Shown here piece by piece: positions 27,957 to 44,037 of a DNA stretch of 64,000 bases (within the stretch, counting starts at the first letter, position 1; every line of letters starts with the position of its first letter). A program made the position numbers and the translations under genes. The stretch covers positions 992,001-1,056,000 of the forward strand of contig NZ_CP083582.1 in assembly GCF_020091585.1 (NCBI RefSeq). Reading direction: 5' to 3'. Source of the DNA: Kovacikia minuta CCNUW1. Its GTDB lineage: Bacteria > Cyanobacteriota > Cyanobacteriia > Leptolyngbyales > Leptolyngbyaceae. A model generated the notes under the pieces. That model had not been told where the DNA came from. It did not search any database and saw only the letters and a list, made by a program, of their open reading frames with translations.

Positions 27957-28826
27957 ATGACCCCTTCCCCAATTCATAATTCAACGATGCCGTTCAGTAC
28001 TAATGATTTTCTGATGAACTCCAACAACTCGTCTGCTTCAACCAAAGTAGAAGATTTAGCACCAGCTTTGCGGGTCAGTGACTTAAGTTATTATTACGGC
28101 ACCCAGAAGGCGATCGAAGGGATTTCGTTGGATATCCGCCAGAGACAGGTAACGGCAATCATCGGTCCCTCTGGTTGTGGGAAGTCCACTTTTATCAAGG
28201 CACTGAACCGGATTGGCGAATTAGAGGCAAATGTCCGGGTTGAGGGAAAAGTTGAGTTTTTTGGACAAAATATTTACAGCCCACGGGTTAACCTGAATCG
28301 CCTACGTCGCCGGATTGGGATGGTGTTTCAGAAGCCCAACCCTTTTCCCATGAGCATCTATGACAATGTTGCCTATGGCATTCGGGTATTTAGTCGTACT
28401 TCGCGTAGTTCCCTGGATGAAGTAGTCGAGTCGGCACTGCGGGGAGCGGCTCTGTGGGATGAGGTAAAAGATAACCTGGGAAAATCGGCACTGGGGCTAT
28501 CCGGTGGACAACAGCAGCGGTTGTGTATTGCCCGTGCTTTAGCAGTGAAACCCAAGGTTTTGCTGATGGATGAACCCTGTTCTGCCCTTGATCCGATCGC
28601 CACCATCAAAATTGAAGAGTTAATCGATGCATTGCGGCGGGATCTAACGATTGCGATTGTCACCCACAACATGCAGCAGGCTTCCCGCGTTTCTAACTAC
28701 ACAGCATTTTTTAGCACGGATGAAAGCCGGATTGGACAATTAATTGAGTTTGGACCCACCTCTGAAATTTTCATGAGTCCCTCCCATCCTCGAACTAGAG
28801 ATTATGTTGAAGGACGGTTTGGGTAA
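27957..28826 (+). CDS. pstB: Phosphate ABC transporter ATP-binding protein PstB
   Basis: 289 residues from the first ATG; ATG at 27987 or 28014 are possible shorter starts. ATPase motifs: Walker [11 protein letters not shown] loop [20 protein letters not shown], signature [20 protein letters not shown], Walker [15 protein letters not shown] loop [20 protein letters not shown]. It energises PstCA. It is the last gene of the pst operon and converges on apcE. Confidence 0.96.
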   Translation: MTPSPIHNSTMPFSTNDFLMNSNNSSASTKVEDLAPALRVSDLSYYYGTQKAIEGISLDIRQRQVTAIIGPSGCGKSTFIKALNRIGELEANVRVEGKVEFFGQNIYSPRVNLNRLRRRIGMVFQKPNPFPMSIYDNVAYGIRVFSRTSRSSLDEVVESALRGAALWDEVKDNLGKSALGLSGGQQQRLCIARALAVKPKVLLMDEPCSALDPIATIKIEELIDALRRDLTIAIVTHNMQQASRVSNYTAFFSTDESRIGQLIEFGPTSEIFMSPSHPRTRDYVEGRFG

Positions 28827-28930
28827 GAATGATGAATGATGAATGTTGAGTTTTGGTATTGGGCATTGGTCATTTGGCTGTTGGAACCCATACTGACACC
28901 TACCAACTACCACCTATACCTCTCAACCAG

Positions 28931-28969
28931 ACAAAATAAAACCCTCTGAAACTTTTGTTGCTCAGAGGG
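28931..28969 (-). terminator. Rho-independent terminator of apcE
   Basis: Read on the minus strand: CCCTCTGA, a 12-base loop, TCAGAGGG, then TTTTATTTTG. The 8-bp stem followed by a T-rich tract 44 bp after the apcE stop is a standard intrinsic terminator. Confidence 0.85.
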
Positions 28970-29012
28970 CTTCGCCATTTGTTATTGGAAACGGTGACGC
29001 GATAAACGGGGG

Positions 29013-32764
<3,752 letters not shown>

Positions 32765-32980
32765 ATGGAAATTCAGGAACTCCCCCAAATTGTGACTGCT
32801 CATCAGCAAGCAATTGCCCGTCATGACCAGTACGAAGGCAGAATGGATCGGATTGAAGCCACCCTTGAGCGCACCCAAAATATTCTCAACGCCAATGCCG
32901 AACAGCTTGTTACGCTAACCGCAGGACTACTGGAACTGCGTAACCTCGTAGCAGATTACATGAGTGAGGGGAGGCTCTAG
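32765..32980 (+). CDS. Small coiled-coil hypothetical protein
   Basis: 71 residues: MEIQELPQIVTAHQQAIARH, EGRMDRIEATLERTQNILNA, AEQLVTLTAGLLELRNLVAD. Strongly helical with heptad spacing. Similar short helical proteins are frequent in cyanobacteria; no function known. The tail (SEGRL) is encoded by a sequence (GAGGGGAGGCTCTAG) that also occurs just upstream of the gene at about 32706-32725. Confidence 0.5.
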   Translation: MEIQELPQIVTAHQQAIARHDQYEGRMDRIEATLERTQNILNANAEQLVTLTAGLLELRNLVADYMSEGRL

Positions 32981-32998
32981 TGAGGGGAAAATTGTAGG

Positions 32999-33022
32999 AT
33001 GGGTTAGCGCAGCGTAACCCAT
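32999..33022. repeat. Dispersed-type palindrome ATGGGTTA...TAACCCAT
   Basis: ATGGGTTA, GCGCAGCG, TAACCCAT: an 8-bp stem with an 8-base loop. It is preceded by GTAGG. This form (GTAGGATGGGTTAGCG...) is a familiar short repeat in cyanobacterial genomes. Confidence 0.7.
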
Positions 33023-33030
33023 GCTGTTCA

Positions 33031-33723
33031 ATGATTTCATGCGACAGGTCAACGCTGACACAGCTTCAAGGAAATAGCCAAGGTATGACATCTGAAGATA
33101 CAGAAGTCTTTATCCGTTCAGTCTTAGGTGATGAGGCGCTTCAGCCTGTCACGCTCACTGTAAATGAACGAAGTTGGCAGGGCTGGCAGAAGAAGAGGCT
33201 AAAAGAAGCTCTCTTCAAAGAATCTGATCTCTTTGAAGCCTACTCAAAATGGATAGGAGACAAGAGCCTAGTTGATCGGTTCTGGTTGTCTTTTCACGCG
33301 AGGAATATTCGGATATGGACAAACGGCACATTTAGCCTCATTGCTGTTCCTGAAATGCCTGTTCTAGAAATTCCTAAGTGTGAACGTGTAGGTGCATACG
33401 ACCAAGGAGGTGTAGAAGAAACGACGACTGAGGAGGTACAAAACCTTGTAGCGGAGATCTACAATCAGTGTCCGTTTGAAATTCTTTTTGCCAGTTCCGC
33501 CAGTCTCAACGCTGCCTTTTTGGAGCCAGTCGTTCGCCAACAAGCAGAAACGTTTGCAAGACTGATTAATATGGTTGCCCCTGAAACCAAAAATATGTGG
33601 TTGGGGGGGATGTTTAATGATGGTGAAATCGAAGTAGATGAAAACCACATGCCAAAAGGAAATATCCAAACCTTAGCGGATTGTATTCATCAAAAGCAGT
33701 TCTTTTGTCTGTATTGGTACTAG
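33031..33723 (+). CDS. Hypothetical protein of unknown family
   Basis: 230 residues from ATG 33031, or 212 from ATG 33085, which has AAGG just before it (MTSEDTEVFIRSVLGDEALQ). It is a soluble alpha/beta protein with ERSWQGWQKKRLKEALFKES, LVDRFWLSFHARNIRIWTNG and ending QKQFFCLYWY. It is more AT-rich than its neighbours, and codon use looks different. I do not recognise the family. It may be an acquired gene. Confidence 0.55.
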   Translation: MISCDRSTLTQLQGNSQGMTSEDTEVFIRSVLGDEALQPVTLTVNERSWQGWQKKRLKEALFKESDLFEAYSKWIGDKSLVDRFWLSFHARNIRIWTNGTFSLIAVPEMPVLEIPKCERVGAYDQGGVEETTTEEVQNLVAEIYNQCPFEILFASSASLNAAFLEPVVRQQAETFARLINMVAPETKNMWLGGMFNDGEIEVDENHMPKGNIQTLADCIHQKQFFCLYWY

Positions 33724-33842
33724 GAGTGACAGGAGTACCCAATTTTGAAGCTTGAACTTAATAGAGTCTATGTTCATCAACATCCTCTGTTCGGTACACT
33801 CAAGAATGCTGGACTTCTAATCACCCTGAACAAATTTTCAAA

Positions 33843-35042
33843 ATGCCAGATTCGCAAACGGTCAGCGCTGCTGTTGCCAAACTTTACGATACCTACCCGT
33901 TCCCGCCAGTCCCGTTACAGGATGAGCCACCCCCAGGCTACAACTGGCGCTGGAACTGGTCAGCGGCTTATAGCTTTTGTACCGGGCAAAAACCGCGAAA
34001 CCAGGCGATTCGGATTTTAGATGCGGGTTGTGGGACGGGGGATAGTACGGATTATCTGGTGCATCTCAACCCGAAGGCACAGGTGACAGCGATCGACCTC
34101 AGTGCGGGGGCATTAGCCGTGGCAAAAGAGCGTTGCCAACGCTCAGGAGCCGATCGAGTTGAGTTTCACCACCTCAGCCTTTATGATGCCGGGCAGATTC
34201 CCGGCGAGTTTGATCTGATTAATTGTGTCGGCGTCTTACACCACCTACCCGATCCGAAGCGGGGGATTCAAGCCCTTGCGGCGAAGTTAGCACCGGGAGG
34301 GATCTTTCACATCTTTGTTTATGCTGAATTGGGGCGCTGGGAAATTAAGCTGATGCAGGAAGCGATCGCCCTGCTCCAGGGTGAACAACGGGGCGACTAC
34401 AAAGATGGGGTGAAAGTCGGTCGCCAGATATTTTCATCGCTACCAGAGAATAACCGCCTGGTGCAGCGCGAGAAGGAACGCTGGGCAATGGAAAACCACC
34501 GGGATGAGAACTTTGCCGATATGTATGTCCATCCTCAGGAGATCGACTACACGATCGACACGCTATTCGATTTGATTGAGGCATCGGGGTTGGAGTTTAT
34601 TGGATTCTCCAATCCACGTTCCTGGGAGTTGGAGCCATTGTTGGGTAAGGAACCAGAATTAATCGAGCGGGCAAAAGAACTGAGCGATCGCCAGCGCTAC
34701 CGATTGGTTGAACTCCTCAATCCCTCAGCGGTCACCCATTATGAATTTTTTCTCGGTCGTTCGCCTTTGCCTGATTCCAATTGGAAGTCGGATGAAGAAC
34801 TGTTAAGAGCGATTCCCGAACGCAACCCCTGCATGACGGGTTGGCCCGGGCAGACATTTTTAGATGAAAATTTCCAGCCCGTCAGCCTTTCTGCCTCCGA
34901 GTTTGAGTTTTTGCAAATCTGCGACGGCAACGATCGCCAAAAAACAGTTCAAGCAATCCTGGCGACGGTTCCCCTGGATTTGCAGCAGGTGCGATCGCTC
35001 TGGAACCAGCGATTAATTCTTCTAACTCCTGGTTCACATTAA
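33843..35042 (+). CDS. Class I SAM-dependent methyltransferase with C-terminal extension
   Basis: 399 residues. N-terminal VAKLYDTYPFPPVPLQDEPP is a lead-in typical of one cyanobacterial group. The SAM fold follows: motif I IRILDAGCGTGDSTDYLVHL, motif II AQVTAIDLSAGALAVAKERC, DLINCVGVLHHLPDPKRGIQ. The last 150 residues form an extra domain (HYEFFLGRSPLPDSNWKSDE). Small-molecule substrate unknown. It ends 135 bp before atpI. Confidence 0.85.
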   Translation: MPDSQTVSAAVAKLYDTYPFPPVPLQDEPPPGYNWRWNWSAAYSFCTGQKPRNQAIRILDAGCGTGDSTDYLVHLNPKAQVTAIDLSAGALAVAKERCQRSGADRVEFHHLSLYDAGQIPGEFDLINCVGVLHHLPDPKRGIQALAAKLAPGGIFHIFVYAELGRWEIKLMQEAIALLQGEQRGDYKDGVKVGRQIFSSLPENNRLVQREKERWAMENHRDENFADMYVHPQEIDYTIDTLFDLIEASGLEFIGFSNPRSWELEPLLGKEPELIERAKELSDRQRYRLVELLNPSAVTHYEFFLGRSPLPDSNWKSDEELLRAIPERNPCMTGWPGQTFLDENFQPVSLSASEFEFLQICDGNDRQKTVQAILATVPLDLQQVRSLWNQRLILLTPGSH

Positions 35043-35086
35043 GTATTATTACTCCCCCGTGATATGATCTGTAATGTTATGAATTA

Positions 35087-35129
35087 AGCACCAAAACGAA
35101 AACTCCTGAGGGAGTTTTGGTCAAGTGCT
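35087..35129 (+). promoter_or_regulatory. Hairpin upstream of the ATP synthase operon
   Basis: Inner stem AAAACTCC-TGAG-GGAGTTTT with an outer arm AGCAC...GTGCT. No run of T follows, so it is a weak terminator for the methyltransferase or a leader hairpin of atpI. Confidence 0.5.
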
Positions 35130-35177
35130 GTTTAATGCTGACTACTTCGCTGTTGACTTCACCTGATATGAGGGATT

Positions 35178-35573
35178 ATGTCCCAGCCTGATTCCACTCC
35201 AGCGGAACCCAATGCCTCAATGCAAGAGTTTTATCAGCTCCAGCAGGAGTTGCTGCTCACAACATTGATATTAACGGGGATAATCTTTTTCTCTGTTTGG
35301 CTATTCTATTCCCTCAACCTTGCTCTGAATTATTTATTAGGAGCATGCACAGGTGTGGTTTACTTGAAAGTGTTGGCTAGAAACGTCGAGCAACTGGGTA
35401 GGGACAGAAAGCAAATCGGCAAGTCCCAGTTAGCGATTTTTATTGGGTTGATTATAGTAGCAACTCAGTGGAATCAGCTACACGTACTTCCTGTTTTTTT
35501 AGGTTTTCTTACCTACAAGGGAACGCTCCTCGTTTATATGTTTAGAAGCTTGATGCCTTCTGACTCCCGCTAG
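35178..35573 (+). CDS. atpI: ATP synthase subunit I (Atp1)
   Basis: 131 residues with four transmembrane helices ([74 protein letters not shown]). It is the first gene of the atp operon, the usual place of atp1, whose product assists c-ring assembly. ATG at 35178. Confidence 0.88.
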   Translation: MSQPDSTPAEPNASMQEFYQLQQELLLTTLILTGIIFFSVWLFYSLNLALNYLLGACTGVVYLKVLARNVEQLGRDRKQIGKSQLAIFIGLIIVATQWNQLHVLPVFLGFLTYKGTLLVYMFRSLMPSDSR

Positions 35574-35631
35574 TCAGGCAGTTGTACAACTTTCTACCCC
35601 TATTCCATTTGGGAAAACCGCTCGGAGTTCA

Positions 35632-36390
35632 ATGCTAAGTTTTCTCACGCTTCCCCTGCTTCCCCTCGCCAGCCTAGAAGTTGGTCACCACTTTTACTGG
35701 CAAATCGGCGGGCTTAAAGTCCACGGACAAGTGTTCATTGTCTCCTGGATTGTAATTGGCTTACTCCTCCTCGCTTCCCTTGCTGCGACGCGCAATATTC
35801 AGCGAATTCCTAAGGGTATTCAAAACCTGATGGAATATGCGCTGGAGTTTGTTCGAGATATTGCAAGGAACCAGTTGGGTGAAAAGGAGTATCGTCCCTG
35901 GTTGCCGTTTATTGGCACGCTATTTCTATTTATCTTTGTTTCCAACTGGTCGGGTGCCCTGGTGCCCTGGAAGCTGGTCAAGCTTCCAGCGGGTGAACTG
36001 GCTGCCCCCACCAACGATATCAACACAACGGTAGCCCTCGCGTTGTTGGTATCCCTTGCTTATTTCTATGCAGGCTTCAGTCGAGCGGGTTTGGGTTACT
36101 TTGCCAAATACATTCATCCGACGCCTGTCTTGCTCCCGATCGCAATTTTGGAAGATTTCACGAAGCCGCTCTCCCTCAGCTTCCGTCTGTTTGGCAATAT
36201 CCTCGCAGATGAACTGGTGGTTGCAGTGCTCGTGTTGCTGGTGCCGTTGTTTGTTCCTCTGCCTGTAATGCTTCTGGGGCTTTTTACCAGCGCGATTCAG
36301 GCACTCGTGTTTGCCACGCTAGCAAGTGCTTATATTCACGAAGCAATTGAGGTTGGTGAACATCACGACGAGGAAATTCATAGCCCCTGA
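35632..36390 (+). CDS. atpB: F0F1 ATP synthase subunit a
   Basis: 252 residues, five to six transmembrane helices. The proton-path segment [20 protein letters not shown] carries the essential Arg. [20 protein letters not shown] is the cyanobacterial/chloroplast form. It forms the half-channels against the c-ring in the thylakoid membrane. It lies 58 bp after atpI. Confidence 0.96.
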   Translation: MLSFLTLPLLPLASLEVGHHFYWQIGGLKVHGQVFIVSWIVIGLLLLASLAATRNIQRIPKGIQNLMEYALEFVRDIARNQLGEKEYRPWLPFIGTLFLFIFVSNWSGALVPWKLVKLPAGELAAPTNDINTTVALALLVSLAYFYAGFSRAGLGYFAKYIHPTPVLLPIAILEDFTKPLSLSFRLFGNILADELVVAVLVLLVPLFVPLPVMLLGLFTSAIQALVFATLASAYIHEAIEVGEHHDEEIHSP

Positions 36391-36396
36391 TATAGA

Positions 36397-36425
36397 GATT
36401 TTGGATTTTGGATTTTGGATTTTTG
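36397..36425. repeat. GATTTTG heptanucleotide array in the atp operon
   Basis: Four units of GATTTTG between atpB and atpE. Confidence 0.85.
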
Positions 36426-36426
36426 A

Positions 36427-36753
<327 letters not shown>

Positions 36754-36905
36754 GCAACTGGTAGTCGGTAATTGGTAATTGGTAACTGGGTTTTGATGAT
36801 TGACTTTCTATTCCCGTTACCCATTACCCATTACCTTCTCAGTCGCCACTATCGATGTTTGACCTTTAACGTGTTCTGGTTGCCTTTTGCAAACCCTATA
36901 GATTC

Positions 36906-37334
36906 ATGTTTGACTTTGATGCCACCCTGCCATTGATGGCAGTTCAATTTTTACTCTTGACAGCGATCTTAAATGTGGTGTTCTTTAAGCCACTCACAAA
37001 GGCGATCGAAGATCGGAGCGAATACATCCGTAACAATGAAGCTGAAGCGCGGGAGCGGTTGGCGAAGGCTGAAAACTTAGCGCAGCAGTATCAACAAGAG
37101 TTGGCGGAAACTCGTAAGCAGTACCAAGCAACCATCGCTGCTGCTCAGGCAGATTCTCAAAAGCTTGCTGCCCAGAAAATTGCTGAAGCTCAACAGGAAG
37201 CCCAGGCTCAACGAGAGCAGGCTGCAAGGGAATTGGAGCAGCAGAAGCAAGAAGCAATGCAGGCATTAGAGCAACAGGTGGATGGCTTAAGCCGCCAGAT
37301 TCTAGAGAAGCTTTTAGCAGGTGTTCAGTTGTGA
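36906..37334 (+). CDS. F0F1 ATP synthase subunit b'
   Basis: 142 residues: one N-terminal transmembrane helix ([20 protein letters not shown]) and a long charged coiled-coil ([20 protein letters not shown]). A b' subunit next to b is typical of photosynthetic bacteria (called atpG in many cyanobacterial annotations). With b it forms the peripheral stalk. Confidence 0.94.
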   Translation: MFDFDATLPLMAVQFLLLTAILNVVFFKPLTKAIEDRSEYIRNNEAEARERLAKAENLAQQYQQELAETRKQYQATIAAAQADSQKLAAQKIAEAQQEAQAQREQAARELEQQKQEAMQALEQQVDGLSRQILEKLLAGVQL

Positions 37335-37441
37335 ATTGGGGATTAAGAATTAAGAATTGGCCAAGCAGTCTGTCTGGTTGAGGTTTTAATTCGACATTTT
37401 TAATTCTCTTGTGGAAGGCGCAATTGTAGATGTAGGTAGTT

Positions 37442-38002
37442 ATGGGAATTTTCTTAAAGCTGGCGGTGGGAGCTAGCCTGCTGGGTACCGAAGCAGCAGA
37501 AGCGGCAGAAGAAGGTGGCTTTGGACTGAATTTCAACATCCTGGAAGCCAATTTGATCAACCTGGCAATTGTGATTGCAATTTTGATTTACTTCGGTCGC
37601 GGTTTTTTGGGCAAGGTTTTAACCGATCGGCGGTCTGCTATTGAGGTGGCAATCCAAGAAGCAGAAAAGAAGAAAAAAGATGCTGCTGCCGCCCTTGCCG
37701 ATGAGCAACAAAAGTTGGCTCAGGCTCAGGCTGAAGCGGCAAAAATTCGCTCCTCGTCTGAAACCGCAGCAAAGTCAGCTGCTGCTGCGATTCTGGCGAA
37801 AGCGGAGGAAGATATTCAGCGGATGCGCGAGACGGCTGTTCAGGACATGGGCAGAGACCAGGAACGGGTGATCCGGGAACTTCGCCAACGGGTGGTTGCG
37901 CTTGCGGTTCAAAGAGCAGAATCGGATCTATCTTCTCGATTGGATCAGTCCAGGCAGCACCAGTTAGTCGATCAATCGATTGCATCCTTAGGAGGCTTCT
38001 AA
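37442..38002 (+). CDS. atpF: F0F1 ATP synthase subunit b
   Basis: 186 residues: a short lumenal start, one transmembrane helix (LINLAIVIAILIYFGRGFLG) and a long coiled-coil (EKKKKDAAAALADEQQKLAQ). Its stop TAA shares one base with the ATG of the delta gene, indicating tight translational coupling. Confidence 0.95.
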   Translation: MGIFLKLAVGASLLGTEAAEAAEEGGFGLNFNILEANLINLAIVIAILIYFGRGFLGKVLTDRRSAIEVAIQEAEKKKKDAAAALADEQQKLAQAQAEAAKIRSSSETAAKSAAAAILAKAEEDIQRMRETAVQDMGRDQERVIRELRQRVVALAVQRAESDLSSRLDQSRQHQLVDQSIASLGGF

Positions 38003-38559
38003 TGAGCGAAAGTGGAGTCACATCTAAGATCGCGGTTCCCTACTCTGAGGCGCTCATGTCTCTGGCACAGTCTCAGGACTTGACTGATCGGTTCGGTGAA
38101 GATGCGGGTGCCCTGATTGCACTGTTAAAAGAGTCGGAAGATCTCCGCCAGTTTTTGGCGAATCCTGTGATTGACCGGGATACCAAAAAAGCGGTGATTC
38201 AGCAAATTTTGGGTGAACAGGTGCATCCCCTGATCAAGAACTTCCTGATGTTGCTGGTAGATCACAACCGGATCATTTTTCTGGAAGACATTTGTAAGCA
38301 GTATCAGGCTCGATTACGCGAACTAAAACGAGCGGTTTTGGCTGAAGTGACTTCGGTTGTTGAGCTGTCTGAAGACCAGAAGCAGGTTGTTCGTGAAAAA
38401 GTCAAAGCAGCAACCGGAGCGCAGGAAGTGGAGCTGGAAACTCGAATCGATCCTTCTTTGCTGGGAGGAGTTCTGATTCAAGTTGGCTCACAAATCTACG
38501 ATCTCAGCCTCCGAGGACAATTACGCAGACTCTCCCTCCAACTCAGCAGCACCGCTTAG
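38002..38559 (+). CDS. atpH: F0F1 ATP synthase subunit delta
   Basis: 185 residues of the OSCP/delta family: KIAVPYSEALMSLAQSQDLT, FLMLLVDHNRIIFLEDICKQ and C-terminal LLGGVLIQVGSQIYDLSLRG QLRRL. It links the peripheral stalk to the alpha subunits. It overlaps atpF by one base. Confidence 0.95.
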   Translation: MSESGVTSKIAVPYSEALMSLAQSQDLTDRFGEDAGALIALLKESEDLRQFLANPVIDRDTKKAVIQQILGEQVHPLIKNFLMLLVDHNRIIFLEDICKQYQARLRELKRAVLAEVTSVVELSEDQKQVVREKVKAATGAQEVELETRIDPSLLGGVLIQVGSQIYDLSLRGQLRRLSLQLSSTA

Positions 38560-38609
38560 TAAAGGTTTAAGTTTTGAATTATGAGTTTTAAGTTAATTCA
38601 CGGCTCGTA

Positions 38610-40215
<1,606 letters not shown>

Positions 40216-40330
40216 AAATTGATGGGTTTTGAGTTACGGGCTTTGAGTGTTCAATTCAAGGCTCGTGGCTCATCTCTTTAAATTGATCTGGGTTTTGTAG
40301 GTTGTATCTTTCCAGAAGAATTAGGAAATT

Positions 40331-40374
40331 GTAATTCAACTCAAAACTCAAAACTCAAAACTCAAAACTCCCAA
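40331..40374. repeat. AAAACTC heptanucleotide array before the gamma gene
   Basis: Five units of AAAACTC end six bases before the ATG of the gamma subunit, so the ribosome binding region itself is made of repeat units. Confidence 0.9.
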
Positions 40375-40378
40375 AGTT

Positions 40379-41326
40379 ATGCCAAATCTCAAGAGCATTC
40401 GCGATCGCATCCAGTCGGTCAAAAACACCCAAAAAATTACTGAAGCCATGCGCCTGGTGGCTGCGGCTAAGGTTCGACGTGCCCAGGAGCAGGTGATTGC
40501 AACCCGTCCCTTTGCCGATCGTCTGGCACAGGTTCTCTTCGGTTTACAATCCCGCCTTCGGTTTGAGGAAGCCAATTTGCCATTGCTGCGGAAACGAGAC
40601 ATCAAAAAAGTTGGATTGCTTGTGATTTCGGGCGATCGGGGCTTGTGTGGTGCCTATAACTCCAATGTGATTCGGCGTGCCGAAACCCGCGCCAGTGAGC
40701 TAAAGGCTGAAGGCGTAGACTATTCCTACGTACTTGTTGGGCGCAAAGCATCCCAGTACTTTGAACGACGGGAACAACCGATCTCAGCTAAATTTACTGG
40801 CTTAGAGCAAATTCCAACTGCGGCAGAAGCTTCCCAGATTGCCGATGAACTGTTTTCCCTCTTCTTATCAGAAACAGTTGACAAGGTTGAGCTGATTTAC
40901 ACCCGGTTTGTGTCATTGATCAGTTCTCGCCCCGTAATTCAAACTCTGCTTCCCCTTGATCCTCAAGGTCTAGAAGCTTCCGATGATGAGATCTTCCGCC
41001 TCACAGTCCGGGGGGGTAAGTTCGAAGTGGAGCGGGAAAGAGTTGCGGCTCAAACCCAAAGCTTTCCCCAGGACATGATTTTTGAGCAAGATCCGGTTCA
41101 AATTCTGGACGCACTGCTACCGCTTTACTTGAATAACCAGTTGTTGCGGGCAATGCAGGAATCTGCTGCCAGTGAGTTGGCTGCTCGTATGACTGCTATG
41201 AGTAATGCTAGCGACAACGCCAAGGAACTGATTTCTAACTTAACGCTGTCCTACAACAAAGCCCGTCAGGCGGCGATTACCCAGGAGATTCTGGAAGTCG
41301 TGGGCGGCGCAAATGCGTTGGAGTAG
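40379..41326 (+). CDS. atpC: F0F1 ATP synthase subunit gamma
   Basis: 315 residues: [36 protein letters not shown] at the N-terminus, an inserted cyanobacterial-type loop near residue 200, and the C-terminal helix [40 protein letters not shown]. It is the central rotor shaft. The gene is called atpC in cyanobacteria and atpG elsewhere. No strong Shine-Dalgarno is seen; a heptamer array occupies the site. It ends the operon. Confidence 0.97.
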   Translation: MPNLKSIRDRIQSVKNTQKITEAMRLVAAAKVRRAQEQVIATRPFADRLAQVLFGLQSRLRFEEANLPLLRKRDIKKVGLLVISGDRGLCGAYNSNVIRRAETRASELKAEGVDYSYVLVGRKASQYFERREQPISAKFTGLEQIPTAAEASQIADELFSLFLSETVDKVELIYTRFVSLISSRPVIQTLLPLDPQGLEASDDEIFRLTVRGGKFEVERERVAAQTQSFPQDMIFEQDPVQILDALLPLYLNNQLLRAMQESAASELAARMTAMSNASDNAKELISNLTLSYNKARQAAITQEILEVVGGANALE

Positions 41327-41443
41327 AACGGGGCATTGGTCATTGGCCGCTGGGCATTCATTCTATTTGAACCAATGACTCAGGGCGAATGACCAACAAC
41401 AACTGACCCATCAGTTCGGTAATTGTACTGAAGTACCTGGTTT

Positions 41444-41770
41444 ATGCCAAATATCTACACCGTTGAAATTCATCATCAAGGGAATACTCACACCATTCAG
41501 GTTCCTGAGGATCGTACTGTCCTGGAAGTTGCGACTGAGGCTGGATTAGACCTCCCCTTTTCCTGTACCGCAGGGGTTTGTACAACCTGTGCGGCTCAAC
41601 TTCTAGAAGGAACGGTTGATCAGGGTGATGCGATGGGTATTGGTCCCGATCTACGGGAAAGAGGGTATGCGTTACTTTGTGTTTCCTACCCTCGTTCTAA
41701 TTTAAAGGTTGAGACAGAGAAGGAAGAGGTCGTATATCAGCTTCAATTTGGTCAGTTTCAGCAGAAATAG
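41444..41770 (+). CDS. Plant-type [2Fe-2S] ferredoxin
   Basis: 108 residues. Cluster ligands are in FSCTAGVCTTCAAQL (CX4CX2C) and LLCVSYP (fourth Cys). The frame YTVEIHHQGNTHTIQVPEDR TVLEVA is the beta-grasp start. Longer C-terminus than photosynthetic PetF (KEEVVYQLQFGQFQQK), so more like a minor ferredoxin isoform than the main photosystem I acceptor. Confidence 0.92.
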   Translation: MPNIYTVEIHHQGNTHTIQVPEDRTVLEVATEAGLDLPFSCTAGVCTTCAAQLLEGTVDQGDAMGIGPDLRERGYALLCVSYPRSNLKVETEKEEVVYQLQFGQFQQK

Positions 41771-41884
41771 GCAGTGAAACAGTAACCAGTGAATCGTAAC
41801 CAGTGACCAGTAAAACAGTCAAAACTGTTGACTGATAGCTAAATCGCTGATTCTATCTTTGATCCTTCATCCTTTATCCTTTCC

Positions 41885-42067
41885 ATGACTACACACTTCG
41901 TCGTTGCAGAGATTAGTCTTCAGGGATCTCCTAACGAAATGAAACGGGCGATCGAAGCTGAATTGCGCAAGTGGGGAGAACCTTTGCGCTGGGCAGTGAC
42001 GAAGGTCAATAGAGAACAGCAAAAAATGGTGGTAGAAGCGATCGTCACCGTAATAGAAGCAGGATGA
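41885..42067 (+). CDS. Small conserved-type hypothetical protein
   Basis: 60 residues: TTHFVVAEISLQGSPNEMKR, LRKWGEPLRWAVTKVNREQQ, KMVVEAIVTVIEAG. An alpha/beta mini-protein, soluble. It looks like a cyanobacterial small ORF; function unknown. Confidence 0.6.
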   Translation: MTTHFVVAEISLQGSPNEMKRAIEAELRKWGEPLRWAVTKVNREQQKMVVEAIVTVIEAG

Positions 42068-42162
42068 AGATTGCTACATAGGCTAAATATTCCTCAAACA
42101 TCAGCTTTTGAGTGGTAATCTTCATGGCTTCCACTGAGGGATAGGGGTCTATTCTCCATTAT

Positions 42163-43750
42163 CTAATCATCTTCTAGATCCAGGAGTTGTTGATCGATCG
42201 CCTGAACCCGCGATCGCACCACCTCCTCAGACAGAATGCGTTTACGCAGGGCATCGTTTACGGCACTTTTTTCTGCAAGTAACAATCGGCGACGAATCGC
42301 ATCCAGTTTGGTATGACTGTTGGTCGCTGTCGTTGATTGTTCAGAGCGGCGGTTGTAAAAGTCACGCAGCGATCGCTCCGCCGCCGCAATTTTGACCTGA
42401 TAACTGGCACGCATTTCTTCATAAACCGACTTAGGCAAAACTCCCGCTTTCAAAAGGTTTTCCAGTTCATCCTGGGCAGCTTTTGCAGTCATGAGTTGGG
42501 ATTGGAGAGACTCGATCCATTGTTGGACTTCTGAAGTGTAAGTAAGCTTGAGTCGTCGAACCACCCAGGGAAGGCTAATCCCCTGCCCTACCAGGGAGAT
42601 AAATACAGCCCCAAACACCAGCGCGATCAGTTCCTCCCGCCCCGGCAGGGTTGAGGGCAGGCTGAGGGCCAGCGCCATAGACAGTGAGCCTTTGATGTTG
42701 CCCAGAAACAGAACATGCTGCCAGCGCAGGGGGATGGCACGATCGAACCAACCGACAATTGCCAGCATTGGATAAACCGAGAGAAATCGTCCGATCTGGT
42801 AAGCCAGAACTCCTAGTAGCACCGCAGGCAGCGTTCTACCCAGAATCTCTGGGTTAATTTCTAGCCCAATCAGCAGAAAGATGAAGGTGTTAACACCAAA
42901 TCCTGCATATTCCCAGAAACTGAGGACAGTGATTCGGCTGGAAGCAGAAACTGTGTGAGCAATTTCCAGGTTGCCCACAACCAATCCCGCTACGACAACT
43001 GCAACCACCCCCGAAACACCAATTTCCTGGCTGACCTGGAACGCACCAAGGGCGATCGCCACGGTTAACAAAATACTGCTGAGAGAATCATCCGATCGGG
43101 CGTATAATCCAACCCCTAGATAGCCCGCGATTAGCCCAATCAACCCACCTCCCAGAATCACCATCAGAAGTTCCTGCACTCCCTCTGCAACGGTGATAGA
43201 GCCTGCCGCATTCACCTTTAAGATCAGGCTAAACAGCACCAGCGCCATCCCATCGTTGAATAGGCTTTCTCCTTCTACGATCGTGCTGAGTCGAGAGGGA
43301 ACGGGCACTTCCTTAAAAACGGCAATCACTGAAACCGTGTCGGTAATGGCCAGAATGACCCCCACCAACAGAGCCGGAATCCAACCGAGTCCTAACCCAA
43401 ACTTTAGTACCGCTGCTGTAATGCCCGAAGCGATGACAACACCCGGCCCAGCCAGTAGGGCGATCGGTTTGATTGTGCTGCGCAGACGGCTGATGTCGGT
43501 ATTAATCGCGGCCTCAAACAATAAAATTGGTAGGAAAAGATTAATAATGAGTGAAGAGTCAAGCCCCACTCGACTGGGTAAAAACTCAGTCATCGCTAAC
43601 CCCGCTACCACCAGTCCGGTGACATAAGGAATGCGAAACCGTCGCGATAACAACGCGACCCCTGTTGCCACTAGCAAGCAGAATGATCAGAATTCTGACC
43701 AGCTGGGCAAAATCCCCCTGATTACTGGTTGTAATGGCTAACCATGTCAT
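42163..43750 (-). CDS. CPA1-type Na+(K+)/H+ antiporter, apparent +1 frameshift at the N-terminus
   Basis: About 528 residues. Antiporter helices run from VALLSRRFRIPYVTGLVVAG to about residue 400 with ILAITDTVSVIAVFKEVPVP and GESLFNDGMALVLFSL (carboxylate-bearing ion site). A hydrophilic coiled-coil tail follows (SLQSQLMTAKAAQDELENLL). The long frame opens only at TTG near 43677. Upstream, another frame gives ATG at 43750, MTWLAITTSNQGDFAQLVRI LIIL. Removing one base near 43676-43684 joins them into a natural first helix. Plasma-membrane pH/Na+ homeostasis. Confidence 0.88.
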
Positions 43751-44037
43751 AGGAATTTGACCTGCAACTTACGGGAGACGGTGCAAATGGATAAGCTATA
43801 GTACAGAACTAGCCAGAGCTAAGCACTAGACTTTAGAGGTCAGACTAGGACTTTAGAAAATAGACAACCTTAAGAAATAGAGAAAATAAACAAATCGAAA
43901 TGGACAATAACACAGATGGAAAGCCAGTGCTGATGCAGTTATCTGAACTTTCCCAGTCTAAGGTCTTCAGTCCCAAGTCTTCTGTCTAAATTCAAGTAAC
44001 CTTTCCAGTCATTTCATCAATTTTGAGGATTAACCCG

